From Erinaceus europaeus (Eukaryota > Chordata > Mammalia > Eulipotyphla > Erinaceidae): DNA of 64,000 bases. Below, piece after piece: positions 1-12,785 of this stretch. Made by a program: the position numbers and the translations under genes. How positions within the stretch are numbered: the stretch's first letter is position 1; the number at the start of each line of letters is the position of its first letter. The notes under the pieces are model-generated. The model saw nothing but the letters and a program-made list of their open reading frames with translations, was not told the DNA's origin and did not search any database. The stretch is taken from positions 1 to 64,000 of the forward strand of contig NW_026647306.1 in the NCBI RefSeq assembly GCF_950295315.1, in the 5' to 3' direction.

Positions 1-333
1 TAAAAAGAAAAGAAAAACAAACACTCTCTCAATTTCTGTCCTATCCAATAACGAATGACATCAACAACAACAGTAACTGCAACAAGGCTACAACAAGGGC
101 AACAGAGGGGGAAAAAATGGCCTCCAGGAGCAGTGGATTCATGGTGTAGGCAAGAAAAGAAAAACAAACACTCTCTCAATTTCTGTCCTATCCAATAACG
201 AATGACATCAACAACAACAGTAACTGCAACAAGGCTACAACAAGGGCAACAGAGGGGGAAAAAATGGCCTCCAGGAGCAGTGGATTCATGGTGTAGGCAC
301 TGATCCCCAGCAATAACAATGGAGGCAAAAAAG
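1..333 (+). repeat. SINE type A-long, 5' end cut by window
   Basis: It carries the CTGTCCTATCCAA body, the CAAGGGCAACA stretch and the 3' module with GGCCTCCAGGAGCAGTGG. The tRNA-like head is outside the window. The body is internally duplicated (next entry). Confidence 0.8.
5..298. repeat. Perfect 147-bp tandem duplication inside a SINE
   Basis: Bases 5-151 and 152-298 read the same at an offset of 147. The unit starts in an A-rich stretch and ends in the 3' module of the A-long SINE (ending GGTGTAGGC). I saw no mismatch between the copies. Confidence 0.93.
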
Positions 334-689
334 ATGTGAGAAATAAAAAAACATATGTGATATAATAAATAGATGCAATGTGTAGGCTCCAGCGGAACTC
401 CAATGCAAATAAAATACATCTTTGTGGAAGTGACTATAAACTCATCATTTCATGATACCAAGGAATTGATATTAACTTTGTCAGGTGTGATAATGGCAAG
501 GTTGTTAGATGAGAGCATTTATCAAAGATACATACAGAAGTTATTTATAAGTGAGATAACAGGGTACCAGGCTGAGGTTAATTAACTAAAGGAAATAAAG
601 AAAATACAATAAATGAAACAAGGTCACTAACTACTAGAAAAGTTTTGAAGGTAAATGATTGGTTCATGGGATTTCAGCATACTATTTAC

Positions 690-1013
690 TCCTGAGTATG
701 CTAGGTACAAAGTGCAAGGACCAGGTCAAGGATCCTGGTTTGAGTCCCCAGCTCCCTACCTACAGGGGGGTTGCTTCACAGGTGGTGAAGCAGGTCTGTA
801 GGTGTCTATCTTTCTCTCGCCCTCTATGTTTTCACCTCCTCTCTCAATTTCTCTTTGTCCTATCCAACAAAAACGACAGCAATAACAATAACAGCGATAA
901 ACAACAAGGGCAACAAAAGGGGGAAAATAGTCTTCAGGAGCAGTGGATTTGTAGTGCAGGCACCAAGCCCCAGCGATAACACTGGAGGCAAAAAATAAAT
1001 AAATAAATAAAAA
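690..1013 (+). repeat. SINE type A-long
   Basis: GCAAGGACC and GGATCCTGGTTTGAGTCCCC (box B region) are followed by the pyrimidine-rich body and the 3' module ending CACTGGAGGCAAAAAATAAA. The head is diverged. Confidence 0.8.
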
Positions 1014-1024
1014 ATTTAAATTAT

Positions 1025-1203
1025 ATATTTGATAGGACAGAGAGAAACTGGATAGAGAGGGAGAGAGAAAGAGAGACACCTGCAGCACTGCTTTACCACT
1101 ACTGAAGTGTCCCCCCTGCAGGTGAGGACTGGGGCTTGAGCATGGTAGGACCTTGACCATTGTAATGCGTGTGCTCAATCAGGTGCACTGGTGCCCAGTC
1201 CCA
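1025..1203 (-). repeat. SINE type B
   Basis: In antisense it reads GGACAGAGAGAAA, then ACACCTGCAGCACTGCTTTACC, then CAGGTGCACTGGTGCCCAGTCC. It abuts the preceding SINE tail to tail. Confidence 0.7.
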
Positions 1204-1667
1204 CCAGAAGACAAATTCTTGTTAGAAGCATAATGTTCAAAAGCCAGCCGAAAGGTACTAGGGGCCAAAAAATGATAAAAGAGGATGGTACAGAAAATCC
1301 TACCGTAAATTAAAAGCATCAAAAATGAAGAAGTAACAAGGCAACTACAGATGGATTTTGCTATTATCTGTAAACTCAGGAGAATTAAATAATTGTTGCA
1401 TTTTTAATATTTAGAAGTTGTGGTAACACTTTTTTTTTTTTTTTATGCTGCCATGAAAATTAGTGCCTTTTAAAGTTGAAAAAACCTTAAGAGTCTGAAT
1501 TATTCACAAGGCATACCCACAGTTCAGTCTTTGTCACATATTTTTCTTCGTGGTAAAGTCGAATGATGTCAAAACTTCCAACAATCTTGGTAATGGAGCA
1601 AATAAATAGAAACAAAAAGCAGAAGATAGCAGTTGGGAGGCCTAAAATCAGCTTAGAGGAAGAATTT

Positions 1668-1881
1668 TTTTTTAATTTTTTAAATCTTTATTTATTGGAT
1701 AGAGACAGTCAGAAATTGAGAGGGAAAGGGGTGACAGGAAGAAATACATAGAGAGACACCTGCAGTCCTACTTTACCACTCGCAAAGCTTTCCCCTTGCA
1801 GGTGGGGACTGGGGGCTCGAATCCGGGTCCTTGCACACTGTAACATGTGTGCTCAACCAGGTGCACCGCCACCCAGGCCCT
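1668..1881 (-). repeat. SINE type B
   Basis: A T-rich tail with TTTATTTATTGGATAGAGAC leads to AACCAGGTGCACCGCCACCC at the head end. Confidence 0.85.
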
Positions 1882-1980
1882 ATGTGAAGAATTTTAAGTA
1901 AAAACATGATGTTTAAATAGACTAGACATATCCTTTTATGGCATATGATAAAGTATTTTAGACTAATTTTGACCTTATCA

Positions 1981-2925
<945 letters not shown>

Positions 2926-3492
2926 TTTTTTTTTTTTTTAACTGGGAGACCAATGCTTTACAGTACAGTTGTTTGCACATGAGGACAGTTTCTCATCTCA
3001 ACATGACAGGTATCTACAAAACATCCTCACCCCCAAACTAGGTCCTTTTCATCCTTATGGACCAGGATGTGAAAGTCTCCCCTCCTTCAACCCTTCTCCC
3101 AGCCTTCCTTTTACAAAGTACTTTGGTGCAAAACACCAAACCAGTTTAAGTTTGGCTCTGTTTTTTCCCTTTCTGTTCTTGTTTCTTAAGTTCTGCCTGT
3201 GAACGCAATCATCCTATATTCATCTTTCTCTTTCTGGCTTATCTCACTTAACACGACTCCTTCAAGCTCCATCCGGATGAGGTGACTTCTTCATTCTTAA
3301 TAGTTAAGTAGTATTCCATTGTGTACACATATATGCAGGATGACTTTCTTAGCCATTCAGTTGTTGGACACCTAAGTTGCTTCCAAGTTTGTGCTAATAC
3401 AAATTGTGTTGCTATGAACACAGGTATGCATAAATCATTTTGGATGTTTTTGTTTGTTTCCTTAGGCTGTATCCCCAGAACAGAAATTGATT
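2926..3492 (-). mobile_element. LINE-1 3' end, antisense
   Basis: It matches the 24578-25415 LINE-1 copy in order and content: TTTACAGTACAG, the C-rich 3'UTR, CCTTCAAGCTCCATCC, and TTGTTGGACACCTAAGTTGC, which is antisense to the ORF2 C-terminus. It is 5'-truncated, with a T-rich run at its low end as the poly(A) tail. Confidence 0.7.
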
Positions 3493-4185
3493 AATCATAA
3501 GATAAGTCAATTTTCTTTAAATTTCACTCTCTCAAAGCACTAATCATTACTGTAACATTCACTTAAAATATTCAAAACAATTTAACTTACAATACTCTGA
3601 ATAAATGAAAGAATTATACTTTTTGCTTAATTATTTTCCTCTTACTCTTAATTGTTATTTTCTTATGACTCAGGTGAAGATTATAGGTATCTTTACTTGT
3701 GTGATTCACAGACACTAAAATCATGAGGGTTCAATTAATTGAAAAAGTAACTGTGGCAGAAGTAACCTTTTTGAAACCATAATAAATGAAAGTGGCACCA
3801 CAGAATTACATTGAAACAAAGTCTGAAATCAATATGCATTTGATATCTTAAAAATTTAAGCCATTCTCTGCAATTCTATTTTTTCAACAACAAAAAAGTT
3901 GAATTCAGATTTTTAAAAAATTACTATTTTTCTGAGAATGAAAATGTTGTCTCCATGCTTTATGCCATTCTAAATAACTGGACTTCATATCATTTCTTGG
4001 GCAGTTATGAGTAACGTGAAACATTCTATAAGTTCATCAATTCAATTGGTTAAGTTGCTCATTTCCTCATTTCACTAAAAACACATTATCTAGTGTATGT
4101 CCTTATTCCACAGAACTAGCTGTATTTTAGTGAAGTAAATTATTTACAGGTAAACCAATTTCCTTTAAAAATAAAGGAAAGAGGG
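3493..4185 (-). other. RPGRIP1L intron 5, unique stretch
   Basis: AT-rich sequence with no SINE and no ORF of note. I recognise nothing in it. Confidence 0.6.
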
Positions 4186-4530
4186 GGTCGGGCGGTGGCA
4201 CAGTGGGTTAAGTGCATATGGCGCAAAGGCCAAGGACCGGCGTAAGGATCCTGGTTCGAGCCCCCCGCAACCCAACTGCAGGGGAGTCGCTTCACAGGTG
4301 GTAAAGCAGGTCTGCAGGTGTCTGTCTCTCCCCCTCTGTCTTCCCCTCCTCTCTCCATTTCTCTTTGTCCTATCCAACAATGAACAACATCAACAATGGC
4401 AATAATAGTAACCACAACGAGGCTACAACAACAAGGGCAACAAAAGGGGGAAGAAATGGCCTCCAGGAGCGGTGGATTCATGGTGCAGGTACCGAGCCCA
4501 GCAGTAACACTGGAGGGAAAAAAAAAATAA
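4186..4530 (+). repeat. SINE type A-long
   Basis: A near-complete copy with the head GGGGGTCGGGCGGTGGCACA, box B GGTTCGAGCCCC, the body, and the 3' module ending CACTGGAGGG plus an A-rich tail. It ends about 80 bp from RPGRIP1L exon 5 and lies antisense to the gene. Confidence 0.9.
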
Positions 4531-4612
4531 ATAAAGGAAAGAGAAGAATAAAAAAAAAAGAGAGAGAATCAACAAACAGTTTTAAAATGACCACAAAAAA
4601 AGGAATACCTAC

Positions 4613-4715
4613 AAATTTCTTATTTCTCCTCTGGCTTCTTCAAGTAAAGTGTCATCATACTTAGTAAGCATGGGTTGCAAGGTTTCTGTTACATCTACAT
4701 CTTGGAATCTAATAC
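4613..4715 (-). CDS. RPGRIP1L: RPGRIP1L coding exon 5
   Basis: The exon completes Gly176 and encodes residues 177-209, starting IRFQDVDV and ending RGEIRN, plus two bases of Leu210. These match the RPGRIP1L N-terminal region between coiled-coil blocks. The acceptor is TTTTAAG. The donor is TTT|GTAGGT, which lacks the usual G at -1 but is strong on the intron side. Reading frames join exactly to exons 4 and 6, and no stop codon is present. Confidence 0.94.
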
Positions 4716-5159
4716 CTTAAAATAAATTAATAAGATTCTGTAAGTGAAGTTAGAAAAGATGAACCCTTGATTTGCTCTCAAGGATATCTGTTATATAATG
4801 AAATTTCTAAGTGCTCTACAGTATGTAGAATTAGAAATACACCACCAAAGAGACTATTAGATTTCAGTCATCAGGAAGCATTAAGTAGAACACAGCAGCA
4901 AGTATTGCCTATTTAGCAAACTCTACTTTGGAAACCACATTACCTAGAAATGATTCGATACAAGTTAGATTTAGAAATCCTGAAGTTATTTCTGGAAGAA
5001 TCAAAGATATCAATTCAGATCTTTACAATATAAACTGACATATGAAGGAAAAATGTCACAAAAATTGGCTTTTGGTACACTGATAAAGGTTTCTAAGCAG
5101 TCATTCATATCCCTTGACTTTACTGGGTCAACTTTCTCAGATAGAAAGACTGAGACATG

Positions 5160-5312
5160 TGGTCTGGGAGGTGGCGCAGTGATAGGGCTTTGGACTCTCG
5201 AGATGAGGTCCTGAGTTCGATCCCCGGCAGCACATGTGCCAGAGTCTGTTTCTTTCCCTCTCCTCCTATCTTTCTCATTAATAAATAAATAAAATAAAAT
5301 CTAAAAAAAGAA
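5160..5312 (+). repeat. SINE type C
   Basis: GGTCTGGGAGGTGGCGCAGT head, GAGTTCGATCCCCGGCAGC box B, and an AATAAATAAATAAAATAAAA tail. This is the best-preserved type C copy here. Confidence 0.85.
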
Positions 5313-5425
5313 TGACTGAGACAGAGAGAAGAAACCAGAGCAGTGGAGCTTCCCCCAGTGTGATGGGGGCTGGGTCATGTGCATGGCAAAACAGGTACCC
5401 TCCAGGTGAGCTCTTTTGCCCTTGA
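5313..5425 (-). repeat. Diverged SINE, type E
   Basis: AGACAGAGAGAAG, then CAGTGGAGCTTCCCCCAGTG, then GTGAGCTCTTTTGCCC read as the antisense of a degraded tRNA-derived SINE. Confidence 0.45.
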
Positions 5426-5692
5426 CCTTACATTCTGGACTATATTTTTACTGTGTGACTCACAGATACTGTTGAATGTAAGTTTAAGTATTTTATGTGC
5501 TTTGGTATGCTCTACTTCAAAAAGAAAATCCATATTTAACCAATGGTAATTCCAGAAGAATCATTTATAGGTACCTTTAGGTAAAACATTTTTTAACTCC
5601 TGGTTATCAAAATGCTTACGTAACTTTGAGACTTTGAAACGGTAAGTAATCATGGTGTGCTAAAAGGCACAATACATGAAAACGGATGTTTA

Positions 5693-5818
5693 ACAAGCTG
5701 AGAGGTAGCACAGTAGATAAAGTGCAGGACTCAAGCATGAGATCCTCAGCATGGTACATGTCAGAGTGATGATCTGGTTCTCGCTCTTTCTTGTTCATTA
5801 ATAAATAATAAAAATTAA
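5693..5818 (+). repeat. SINE type C
   Basis: GAGAGGTAGCACAGTAGATAA head and CATTAATAAATAATAAAAAT tail. It is more diverged than the copy at 5160. Confidence 0.75.
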
Positions 5819-5907
5819 AAAATGGATATTAGTTGCATAAATACACACAAAGGATCTAGAATGAGAGGTTAAACTGTATTTATAGAAGGCATTGTTGTTT
5901 ACCTTGT

Positions 5908-6094
5908 TTTTTTTTAAATATTTATTTATTTATTTATTTTGAAGGAGAGCTACAGAGAGGAAGAAACAGAGGTAGAAAACAGACTTTGAGACTCAGCTCT
6001 GGCTTATCATGGTGCTAGGGATTGAATCTGGGACCTCAGAGCCTCATGCATGAATGTCTTTCTGTATAACCACTGTGCTATTTTCCCAATCCTT
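5908..6094 (-). repeat. SINE type D
   Basis: Antisense CAGCTCTGGCTTATCATGG, GGGATTGAATCTGGGACC and ATAACCACTGTGCTA follow a T-rich tail. Confidence 0.75.
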
Positions 6095-6138
6095 TCTTGT
6101 ATGTTTCTAAATTTCCTATTATTCACATGTTAACTTTT

Positions 6139-6412
6139 TTTATCTTTATTTATTTTCCCTTTTGTTGCCCTTGTTTTTTTTTATTGTTGTATTTATTATT
6201 GTTGTTGTTATTGATGTCGTCATTGTTGGAGAGGACAGAGAGAAATGGACAGAGGAGGGGAATACAGAGATGGGAAGAGAAAGATAGACACCTGCAGACC
6301 TGCTTCACCGCCTGTGAAGCGACTCCCCTACAGGTGGGGAGCCAGGGTCTCAAACCGAGTCCTTGCACTTCGTGCCATGGGCACTTAACCTGTTGCGCTA
6401 CAGCCCGACTCC
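6139..6412 (-). repeat. SINE type A with 15-bp TSD
   Basis: It is flanked by CACATGTTAACTTTT at 6124-6138 and 6413-6427. The body is complete from the CCCTTTTGTTGCCCTTG tail to the CTACAGCCCGACTCC head. Confidence 0.95.
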
Positions 6413-6970
6413 CACATGTTAACTTTTAAAAGTCACTTAAAAATATCTTTGCTGCTGCACTTAAAATATATATATATTTTAAATAAAAGTTATACACATA
6501 AAAAGCTATTTACAATTTTATGAACTTGATCCCATTGCATATTAAATATAATTTTAATTAAGAGTTACATTTACAGAATAATTAATGGTTCAAGGGATAT
6601 AAATTTGCCAACTAATTTATTATTTGTAAATGTGAATAGTCCTGGATGTAAAGTTACAAAAATATTCACTCTTTTTAGAAAAGTTTGCTTCTCTATATGA
6701 GAATTTCAATTTGCATAAAGTAAAATTATTTGTTATTTCCAAATCTTTCACCATCAATTGTAATCCAAACTAAAGAATAGAAAAAAAAAGGAGCAGAAAA
6801 CACTCTGTCTAAAACATCAAAATAATAAAAATGTGGTTATCTGCAAACTACATTATTTGCACAGCAATGCTATTTGAAAACTTTTACTACACAATGTAAA
6901 ATAAAACAAATATTTCTAGAATTGAAGATAGCTTACTTATACTCCAGAAAAGTCTTAAATTTTTTAGTTC

Positions 6971-7258
6971 TGGGAGTTGGGTGGTAACGCAGCAGGTTAA
7001 GCACATGTGGCGCAAAGTGCAAGGACTTGCATAAGGACCCCTGTTCCGAGCCCCTGGCTCCCCACCTGCAAGGGAATCATTTCACAGGCGGTGAAGCAGG
7101 TATGCAGGTGTCTGTCTATCTTTCTCTCCCCTACTCTGTTTCCCTCTCCTCTCTCCATTTCTCTCTGTCCTATCCAACAACATCATCATCAATAATAACT
7201 ACAACAATAAAACAAGGGCAACAAAATGGAATAAATAAATAAATATAAAAAAAAAGGA
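6971..7258 (+). repeat. SINE type A with TSD
   Basis: Complete copy from TGGGAGTTGGGTGG to an AATAAATAAATAAATAT tail. AAATTTTTTAGTTC flanks both sides, with one extra T on the right. Confidence 0.92.
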
Positions 7259-7479
7259 AAGAAAATTTTTTTAGTTCCATGATTTGGCAATGGTTAATAT
7301 TTTAAAACATAATTACTTTACAAAAATTGTGAAAAAAAGTTTTTTTTCTACTGGTTTTCACAATAAGAATGGTTTCTACATATACTAACACCTTAAACTA
7401 GTAATTTTCACCCTTTATTCTGGCAAGGCACTAGATCATATTTGAAGATTTATATGTTGATATGAGGCAAAAGAGAGAG

Positions 7480-7586
7480 AAAGAAAGCAGAGTACTACTT
7501 GACATTATGTGTTGTCCAGGATTTAATCAGGACCCTCATACAAGCAAATCCTGTGCTCTAACCATTGAATAGCCTCTCTGGCACTA
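7480..7586 (-). repeat. Diverged SINE, type E
   Basis: AAGAGAGAGAAAG, CAGGATTTAATCAGGACC and CTAACCATTGAATAGCC resemble the antisense of an old tRNA-derived SINE. Confidence 0.35.
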
Positions 7587-7787
7587 GATATTATCTGTAT
7601 AGTAGCTTGGGTTACGGCTGTGGTCAGAGAGAGTCTGGGATTCTCACCTAGCAATGAGTGGTTGAAATATTTCTGAATGTCTGGCCCAAGTCCCAGCTTC
7701 AAATATAGTCTTGAAAGGTTTAAGGCTACTAAGGTTACCTTCACAGTGATGCTTTCCTCAGAAAGATCATGCTTAAATTATTAATTT

Positions 7788-7928
7788 TGGCCAGGAGGAG
7801 GCACAGTGGATAAGGCTGTACTTTCATACATACCTGGGTCCTCGGTTCAATCCCCAGCACTTCATGCACTAGTCCTACTATGTTTTTCTCTCTCTCCTAA
7901 TACCTCATAAACAAATAAATAAAAAGAC
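7788..7928 (+). repeat. SINE type C
   Basis: GGCCAGGAGGAGGCACAGTGG head, CGGTTCAATCCCCAGCAC box B, and AAACAAATAAATAAAAA tail. Confidence 0.75.
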
Positions 7929-8284
7929 CTTAAATATTTTTTTATAAGTATCTGTCACCAATGAATGCTTTGAGCAAGTTCTATGTCTTGGACTTTGCAG
8001 CAGACAGTGAAAATAACGTCTGAACAAGACTAGAGAAATATAGGAAAAATCCAAGTTATACAATCACATTTTAAGTAGACTGCTGTAGTGGAGGTGAGGT
8101 GAGAGAGGGCTGAAAGAGTTGAGGGAGATAATAAGCTGGCAGAGGGCCTGGTGTGCTGACACTATCATGGGGAGATAAACTGTATAAACTGTGACTTTGT
8201 CAGTCTTATAAATCATTTTTCCCAATAAAGTGATTTAATGAAAAAACAGATTTGACTGCTCTGTGGCTCTTTTTATTATTTTCT

Positions 8285-8436
8285 ATGTGGAGAAACTTCC
8301 AGTAAATCTGCCCCCCCCACTCCCTACCCCAGAGCACTGTTCTGGCATTGCTGGTGCTACAGATTAAACCAAGGGGCCTTTGCTGCCTCAGGTACATAAG
8401 TCTTTCTGCATAACCATTATGCTTTCTCCCTACCCT
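8285..8436 (-). repeat. SINE type D, diverged
   Basis: Antisense TGCTGCCTCAGGTACATAAG and GCATAACCATTATGCTTTCT match the D head. Confidence 0.55.
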
Positions 8437-8445
8437 GAGAAAATT

Positions 8446-8728
8446 CTATTTTTTAAAAAATATTTATTATTTATTCCCTTTTGTTGCCCTTGTTGTTTTA
8501 TTGTTGTAGTTATGACTGATGTCATTGTTGTTGGATAGGACAGAGAGAAATGGAGAGAGGAGGGGAAGACAGAGAGGGGGAGAGAAAGACACCTGCAGAC
8601 CCGCTTCACCGCTTGTGAAGCAACTCCCCTGTAGGTGGGGAGCTTGGGGCTCGAACTGGGATCCTTATGCCGGTCCTTGGCACTTTGTGCCACCTGTGCT
8701 TAACCCGCTGCGTTACCGCCCGACTCCT
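8446..8728 (-). repeat. SINE type A
   Basis: Complete antisense copy from TATTCCCTTTTGTTGCCC to GCTGCGTTACCGCCCGACTCC. The flanks TGAGAAAATTCT and TGAAAAAAATCT suggest an imperfect TSD. Confidence 0.9.
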
Positions 8729-8869
8729 GAAAAAAATCTTTTATTTAAAAAGCAACTCAGCATAATTTGGGCACTGTTTTTATTTAGTATGAGAGATTCT
8801 ATATACCTTGCAAATTATTTTGCCCAAGTATAACCATGGATGACAAAACTAGGGTTCGGAAATTATAAG

Positions 8870-9055
8870 ACTTTTTCTTGGTCATCACTGGGGCTTCATT
8901 ATTCCAGGCTGACGTTTGCAGATGGAAAGAGAGAGATAAAGATATACAGACAGAGATTAAGCTTCATTCACGTGGTGGGGGCCAGACTCAAACCTAATCC
9001 AAGCCTATGGCAAAGCAGGTGTATTGTTGAAGTAAATTATCTTTCTGGGCCTGAT
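8870..9055 (-). repeat. Diverged SINE, type E
   Basis: GGTCATCACTGGGGCTTCATT, then GAGAGAGATAAAG, and a degraded head. The CATCACTGGGGCTTCA motif recurs near 42960. Confidence 0.45.
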
Positions 9056-9119
9056 ATGTAACTTTTTAGAGTTAAAATAAATTATGATGGAGCTTCCCTT
9101 TTCTGATCTTTTAATCTAA

Positions 9120-9232
9120 TCTATTATCAGTCCATTTTACAGATTTTGAAAATGGGATTCCAGTCAAGGACTTTCTCCCATGTAAAGAGCTCATCAGTAG
9201 CAGAATGTATTTTCTAACTTCTAGTCCACTAT
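9120..9232 (+). repeat. MIR fragment
   Basis: TCCATTTTACAGATTTTGAAA and a following AGCTCATCAGTAGCAGA resemble the MIR core. Confidence 0.5.
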
Positions 9233-9654
9233 AATTTCCTTGGTTATATTCAAATCTATATTACATGACTAGGAGTAGCCAAACTCTTTCATTCTACAGC
9301 TAGTCCTGCCTATGAAAAGGCCTTATTGACTTCAAAGGAATTTTGTCTAAGGGCCAGACAGCATTTACATTTTGTCTTGGAAAAAAAAAAAAAAGAACAA
9401 AAATTTCTCCCTTTCTGTTCATATGTTGTTTTATCTTTCTCAATGAACTGCAAGTTTACATAATTTTTGTGCCCCCTCCCCCGGCCAAGTCTGGTTTTCA
9501 TAAGAAGCATATGCTAAAAGATCATTAGATCTAAGCTTTTATTTCCTTTTGCAGTAGTTGAAAAAGTAGTAAAAAGTTACTGTTATTTCATAATAAGTGA
9601 AATTTGCATGTGGGTAGACAGAACCGGGAATTTTCATTAGAAATATTTAGATTA

Positions 9655-9885
9655 CGGCATTCTGAGTGACTCAGTCTGTAGAGTGCACACTTATCATGTA
9701 TAAGGATCCATGTTCGAGTCCTAGGCTGTTACACTGGAGGAATACTGGAAACAGGGAACTTCATGATGGTGAAGCAGTACTGTGATATCTCTCTTGCTCT
9801 GTTAAGAAAAGAAAAAAAAGTCTGCCAGGAACACTGGACTCCTGTAGGCACAAAGCCCCAGAGAAATGCTGGCAGTAAGGAAAAG
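9655..9885 (+). repeat. Old SINE, type B-like with 3' module
   Basis: Box B is CCATGTTCGAGTCC. The 3' part (CAGGAACACTGGACTCCTG, AAGCCCCAGAGAAATGCTGG) is a diverged copy of the A-long 3' module. Confidence 0.6.
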
Positions 9886-10039
9886 GCTAGGGGCAGGCAG
9901 GGGGAGAGATGTTTAGATTCTTTCTATACTGAATCTTGCCTATGACGCTGAATTGTAACCGGGGTATACTTTAGGAAATAAGATCTCAAAATGATTGTTT
10001 TAGGAGATAGAAGACACTTACTTACATATGGTCACTTAC

Positions 10040-10165
10040 TTAGTCCTTTTATTTGATGTAAAAAGAAAACCAAGTTCAAAGTCCTTAGAAGACTTAGCCA
10101 AGGTCACACCACCTTGTACCCAGAGAAAAAGAGCCCAGCTTTAAAACTCCCCTGGTTATATGGGC
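10040..10165 (+). repeat. MIR fragment
   Basis: GACTTAGCCAAGGTCACACC is the recognisable MIR core, followed by a degraded GAGCCCAGCTTTAAAACTCC. Confidence 0.6.
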
Positions 10166-10581
10166 ATTCCATAATGCGTAGCTGCTTCTACACAATGGGG
10201 AAAAATTTAACAGCTTTGAAAATTCTATAAAAGGTTACTAAACAAAGAAGTTTCACTGTCACCAGTAAACAATAAGCATACTACCTGGTTTTTGTATTTT
10301 GAGTCAATGTGATTTCCATCTATCTAATATAAGAAACCAACCCAAAGTAACTAAATTCATTCATATCTTTATTTCATACAAGTCTATTCTATCAGGATGC
10401 ATAGGTACGCTCAATGTTTTTCTAAATACATTTGAGTGTAGTGATCACTAAAGTAAATGATTCTTAGTTAAAAAGTTAAAAAACATGAGTATGGGGGGGA
10501 AGTCTATGTTTGCATACTCACAAACACAAAAAAACTTATTCAAAGACTAAAATTTAGGATTCAGTGTAAGTTTTACTTTAC

Positions 10582-10880
10582 CTTTCCTGGGGCATTCCTT
10601 TAGGCCTGCATTTTCATTTGCCTTTCGACGCCCTGTATTAACACGAGATCTCACATAATTGTATGGTGCTTGCCTGTAACCCTGGATTTGAAGTTGTTGT
10701 TTGGTTGAAATTAGTCTGTTTTTAAGGACTTCATTTTGTCTTTCAAGCTCATGAACTTTCTCTTGCAGTTGCTCAATCATTTCTTCCATTTCCACATTGC
10801 GCCCCAACCGCTTGGGGCCGCCACCAACCTGTTCATATCTTTTCTTGTCATTAACCAGGCGTATTAACTTGGTGGCCATT
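10582..10880 (-). CDS. RPGRIP1L: RPGRIP1L coding exon 4
   Basis: The exon completes Arg76 and encodes residues 77-175, from [16 protein letters not shown] to ECPRKG, plus one base of Gly176. Residues about 107-140 ([18 protein letters not shown] onward) form a clear coiled coil. RPGRIP1L (nephrocystin-8/MKS5) scaffolds the ciliary transition zone, and mutations in people cause Joubert and Meckel syndromes. The acceptor is CCCTAG and the donor GTAAAG. The Met at 10879 is internal: the frame continues from exon 3 through AG|A. The sequence matches the RPGRIP1L family along its whole length. Confidence 0.96.
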
Positions 10881-12514
10881 CTAGGGAAATAATAAAAAGA
10901 TGAAAAGGAATGTGAGAAGTCAGCATAAAATGCATTCTGTTGAAAGGAACATAATCACTGTGAAGACTTCAGTGCAGAACCTGAATAATAAATTTCAGGT
11001 TTTGATGTAAATATTACTGCCTGTGAAGAACCCTTTGATGATAATTGAAACCACTGGGCAACAATCTGCTTTATAGCACTGACAAATAACAGTTTCCTAA
11101 GGCTTATCATTTAAGGTTAGTAAAGAGAGGACACATATTTACTCCATATGTTCCTCAAATGCAATTTTTAACGCATGACCTTATGTAGGAATGCTGTATG
11201 CACTTAAATGTAGCTACAGATTGTGGATGTGGTGGGTTATATCGGCAATCCACAGTAAGTTAAAACTTTTGAAAAGTGTATTAAGACTATGCAGCATTTA
11301 GGTTATGTACTGCTTTTAGCTTCTCCAGGATTAAGACATATTGCATATATAAAAATGTTAGGATGCATACCTATATACATGTAGAACCCCTATGAAACAT
11401 TCAAAAGTAGGCTCAGTAACTATGCAAGTTTAATGGTAGAAAATAACGAGATGAAGAACTATTTTAATTAATGGTACATATATTGTGATTTTGACATTTC
11501 AGGGGTTTAGACCTTTAACTCTTTTTAAGTTTTGATAAAAACTAGTTGGACAGAACAAAAGACAGAAAGGGCACATGGGGGTGATGTAATATACATGCAC
11601 GGAAAACATGCCTGACAGTGAGTGGAAAAATCTTGGCAGAACAAGAAAGAAAAGGTGGCTTTGATGAGAGACACAAGTTCAAGATTTTACAAAATTGGTC
11701 GCACATCTTCAATAGTTGATTCTAGTTTATAGTGAATCTATTTTTATAAAGACTCAGCCAGGAGATTAGAAAAAAAAAAAACCACTTCATTCTTCTTTAA
11801 ATGGATTTTACTTTATTTTAGAATGGTTATGGACAGAAGCTTTTACTTAAGAGAACAAAAGTGAAATAAAAAAAAAAACCTTAATAGCTTTGGGATGTCA
11901 TAGAACCACTTTTTGGTCCGTTCCCCCCCCCCACCCCCCAGCAGAGTCCTTTGTAAAAGTGGTAGTAATACATGTCTATCTACACTTCTGGTTACCCGGC
12001 CTACAGCATGTGGCATCAGGGAGAGCTATGCATAACATAATCAGTTAAGATTGTTTTCTCTTTCCCTTGAGGCACATCCATTAAACATGCTTTATAAAGG
12101 ATACAGGATAATAGAAACCAAGATCCAAGAGTACCACAAATACTCTAGTAAGATAATCAATGAATTGCTCCTTTTCCACCTAATCCAAAGAATGATATAT
12201 CATTGGGAGAGTCGGCCAAGTATCAGATAACATCAGAGACATACATTCTAACTAGCCCTTTAATGAGTTTACAATTCTGAATCACATCTAATGGCTTATC
12301 CACAGAAATGTAGTAACCATCTGAATGAGATGTCGACTCAAGTATCTGAATCTCCTATTATGCTGAGACTTTCACAGGGAGATGGAGACTATGTTAAAAA
12401 GAAAGATAGACTTAATATGAAAAAATACAAGAGAAAAACATCTAGAGAAAAACACATGACCCCAATCTTTAAAGCAAGAAAAGCACATCAATAGTGTGAC
12501 TTAAAGTCTCCTCA
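10881..12514 (-). other. RPGRIP1L intron 3, SINE-free block
   Basis: About 1.6 kb of AT-rich intron with no tRNA-derived SINE, LINE-1 or gene that I recognise. There is a C-rich run near 11921-11938. Confidence 0.6.
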
Positions 12515-12782
12515 GAGGGGAGTTGGGCAGTAGCGCAGCAGCTTAAGTGCAGGTAGCGCAAAGCTCAATGACTAGCGTAAGGATCCTGGTTCAAGCCCCC
12601 GGCTCCCCACCTGCAGGGGAGTTGCTTAATAGGTGGTGAGGCAGGTCTACAGGTGTCTATTTTTCTCTCCCCCCTCTGTCTTCTCCTTCTCTCTCCATTT
12701 CTCTCTGTCTTATCCAACAACGAATGACATCAACAATAAAACAAGAAGGGCAACAAAAAGGAATAAATAAATAAAATAAAAC
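12515..12782 (+). repeat. SINE type A
   Basis: GGGGAGTTGGGCAGTAGCGCA head, GGTTCAAGCCCCCGGCTCC box B, and a GGAATAAATAAATAAAAT tail. Confidence 0.9.
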
Positions 12783-12785
12783 AAG

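Noticed and set aside
10547..10879. Met at 10879 as the start of a separate small gene
   Set aside because: It is residue 77 of RPGRIP1L, directly after a splice acceptor, and the reading past 10582 is intron.
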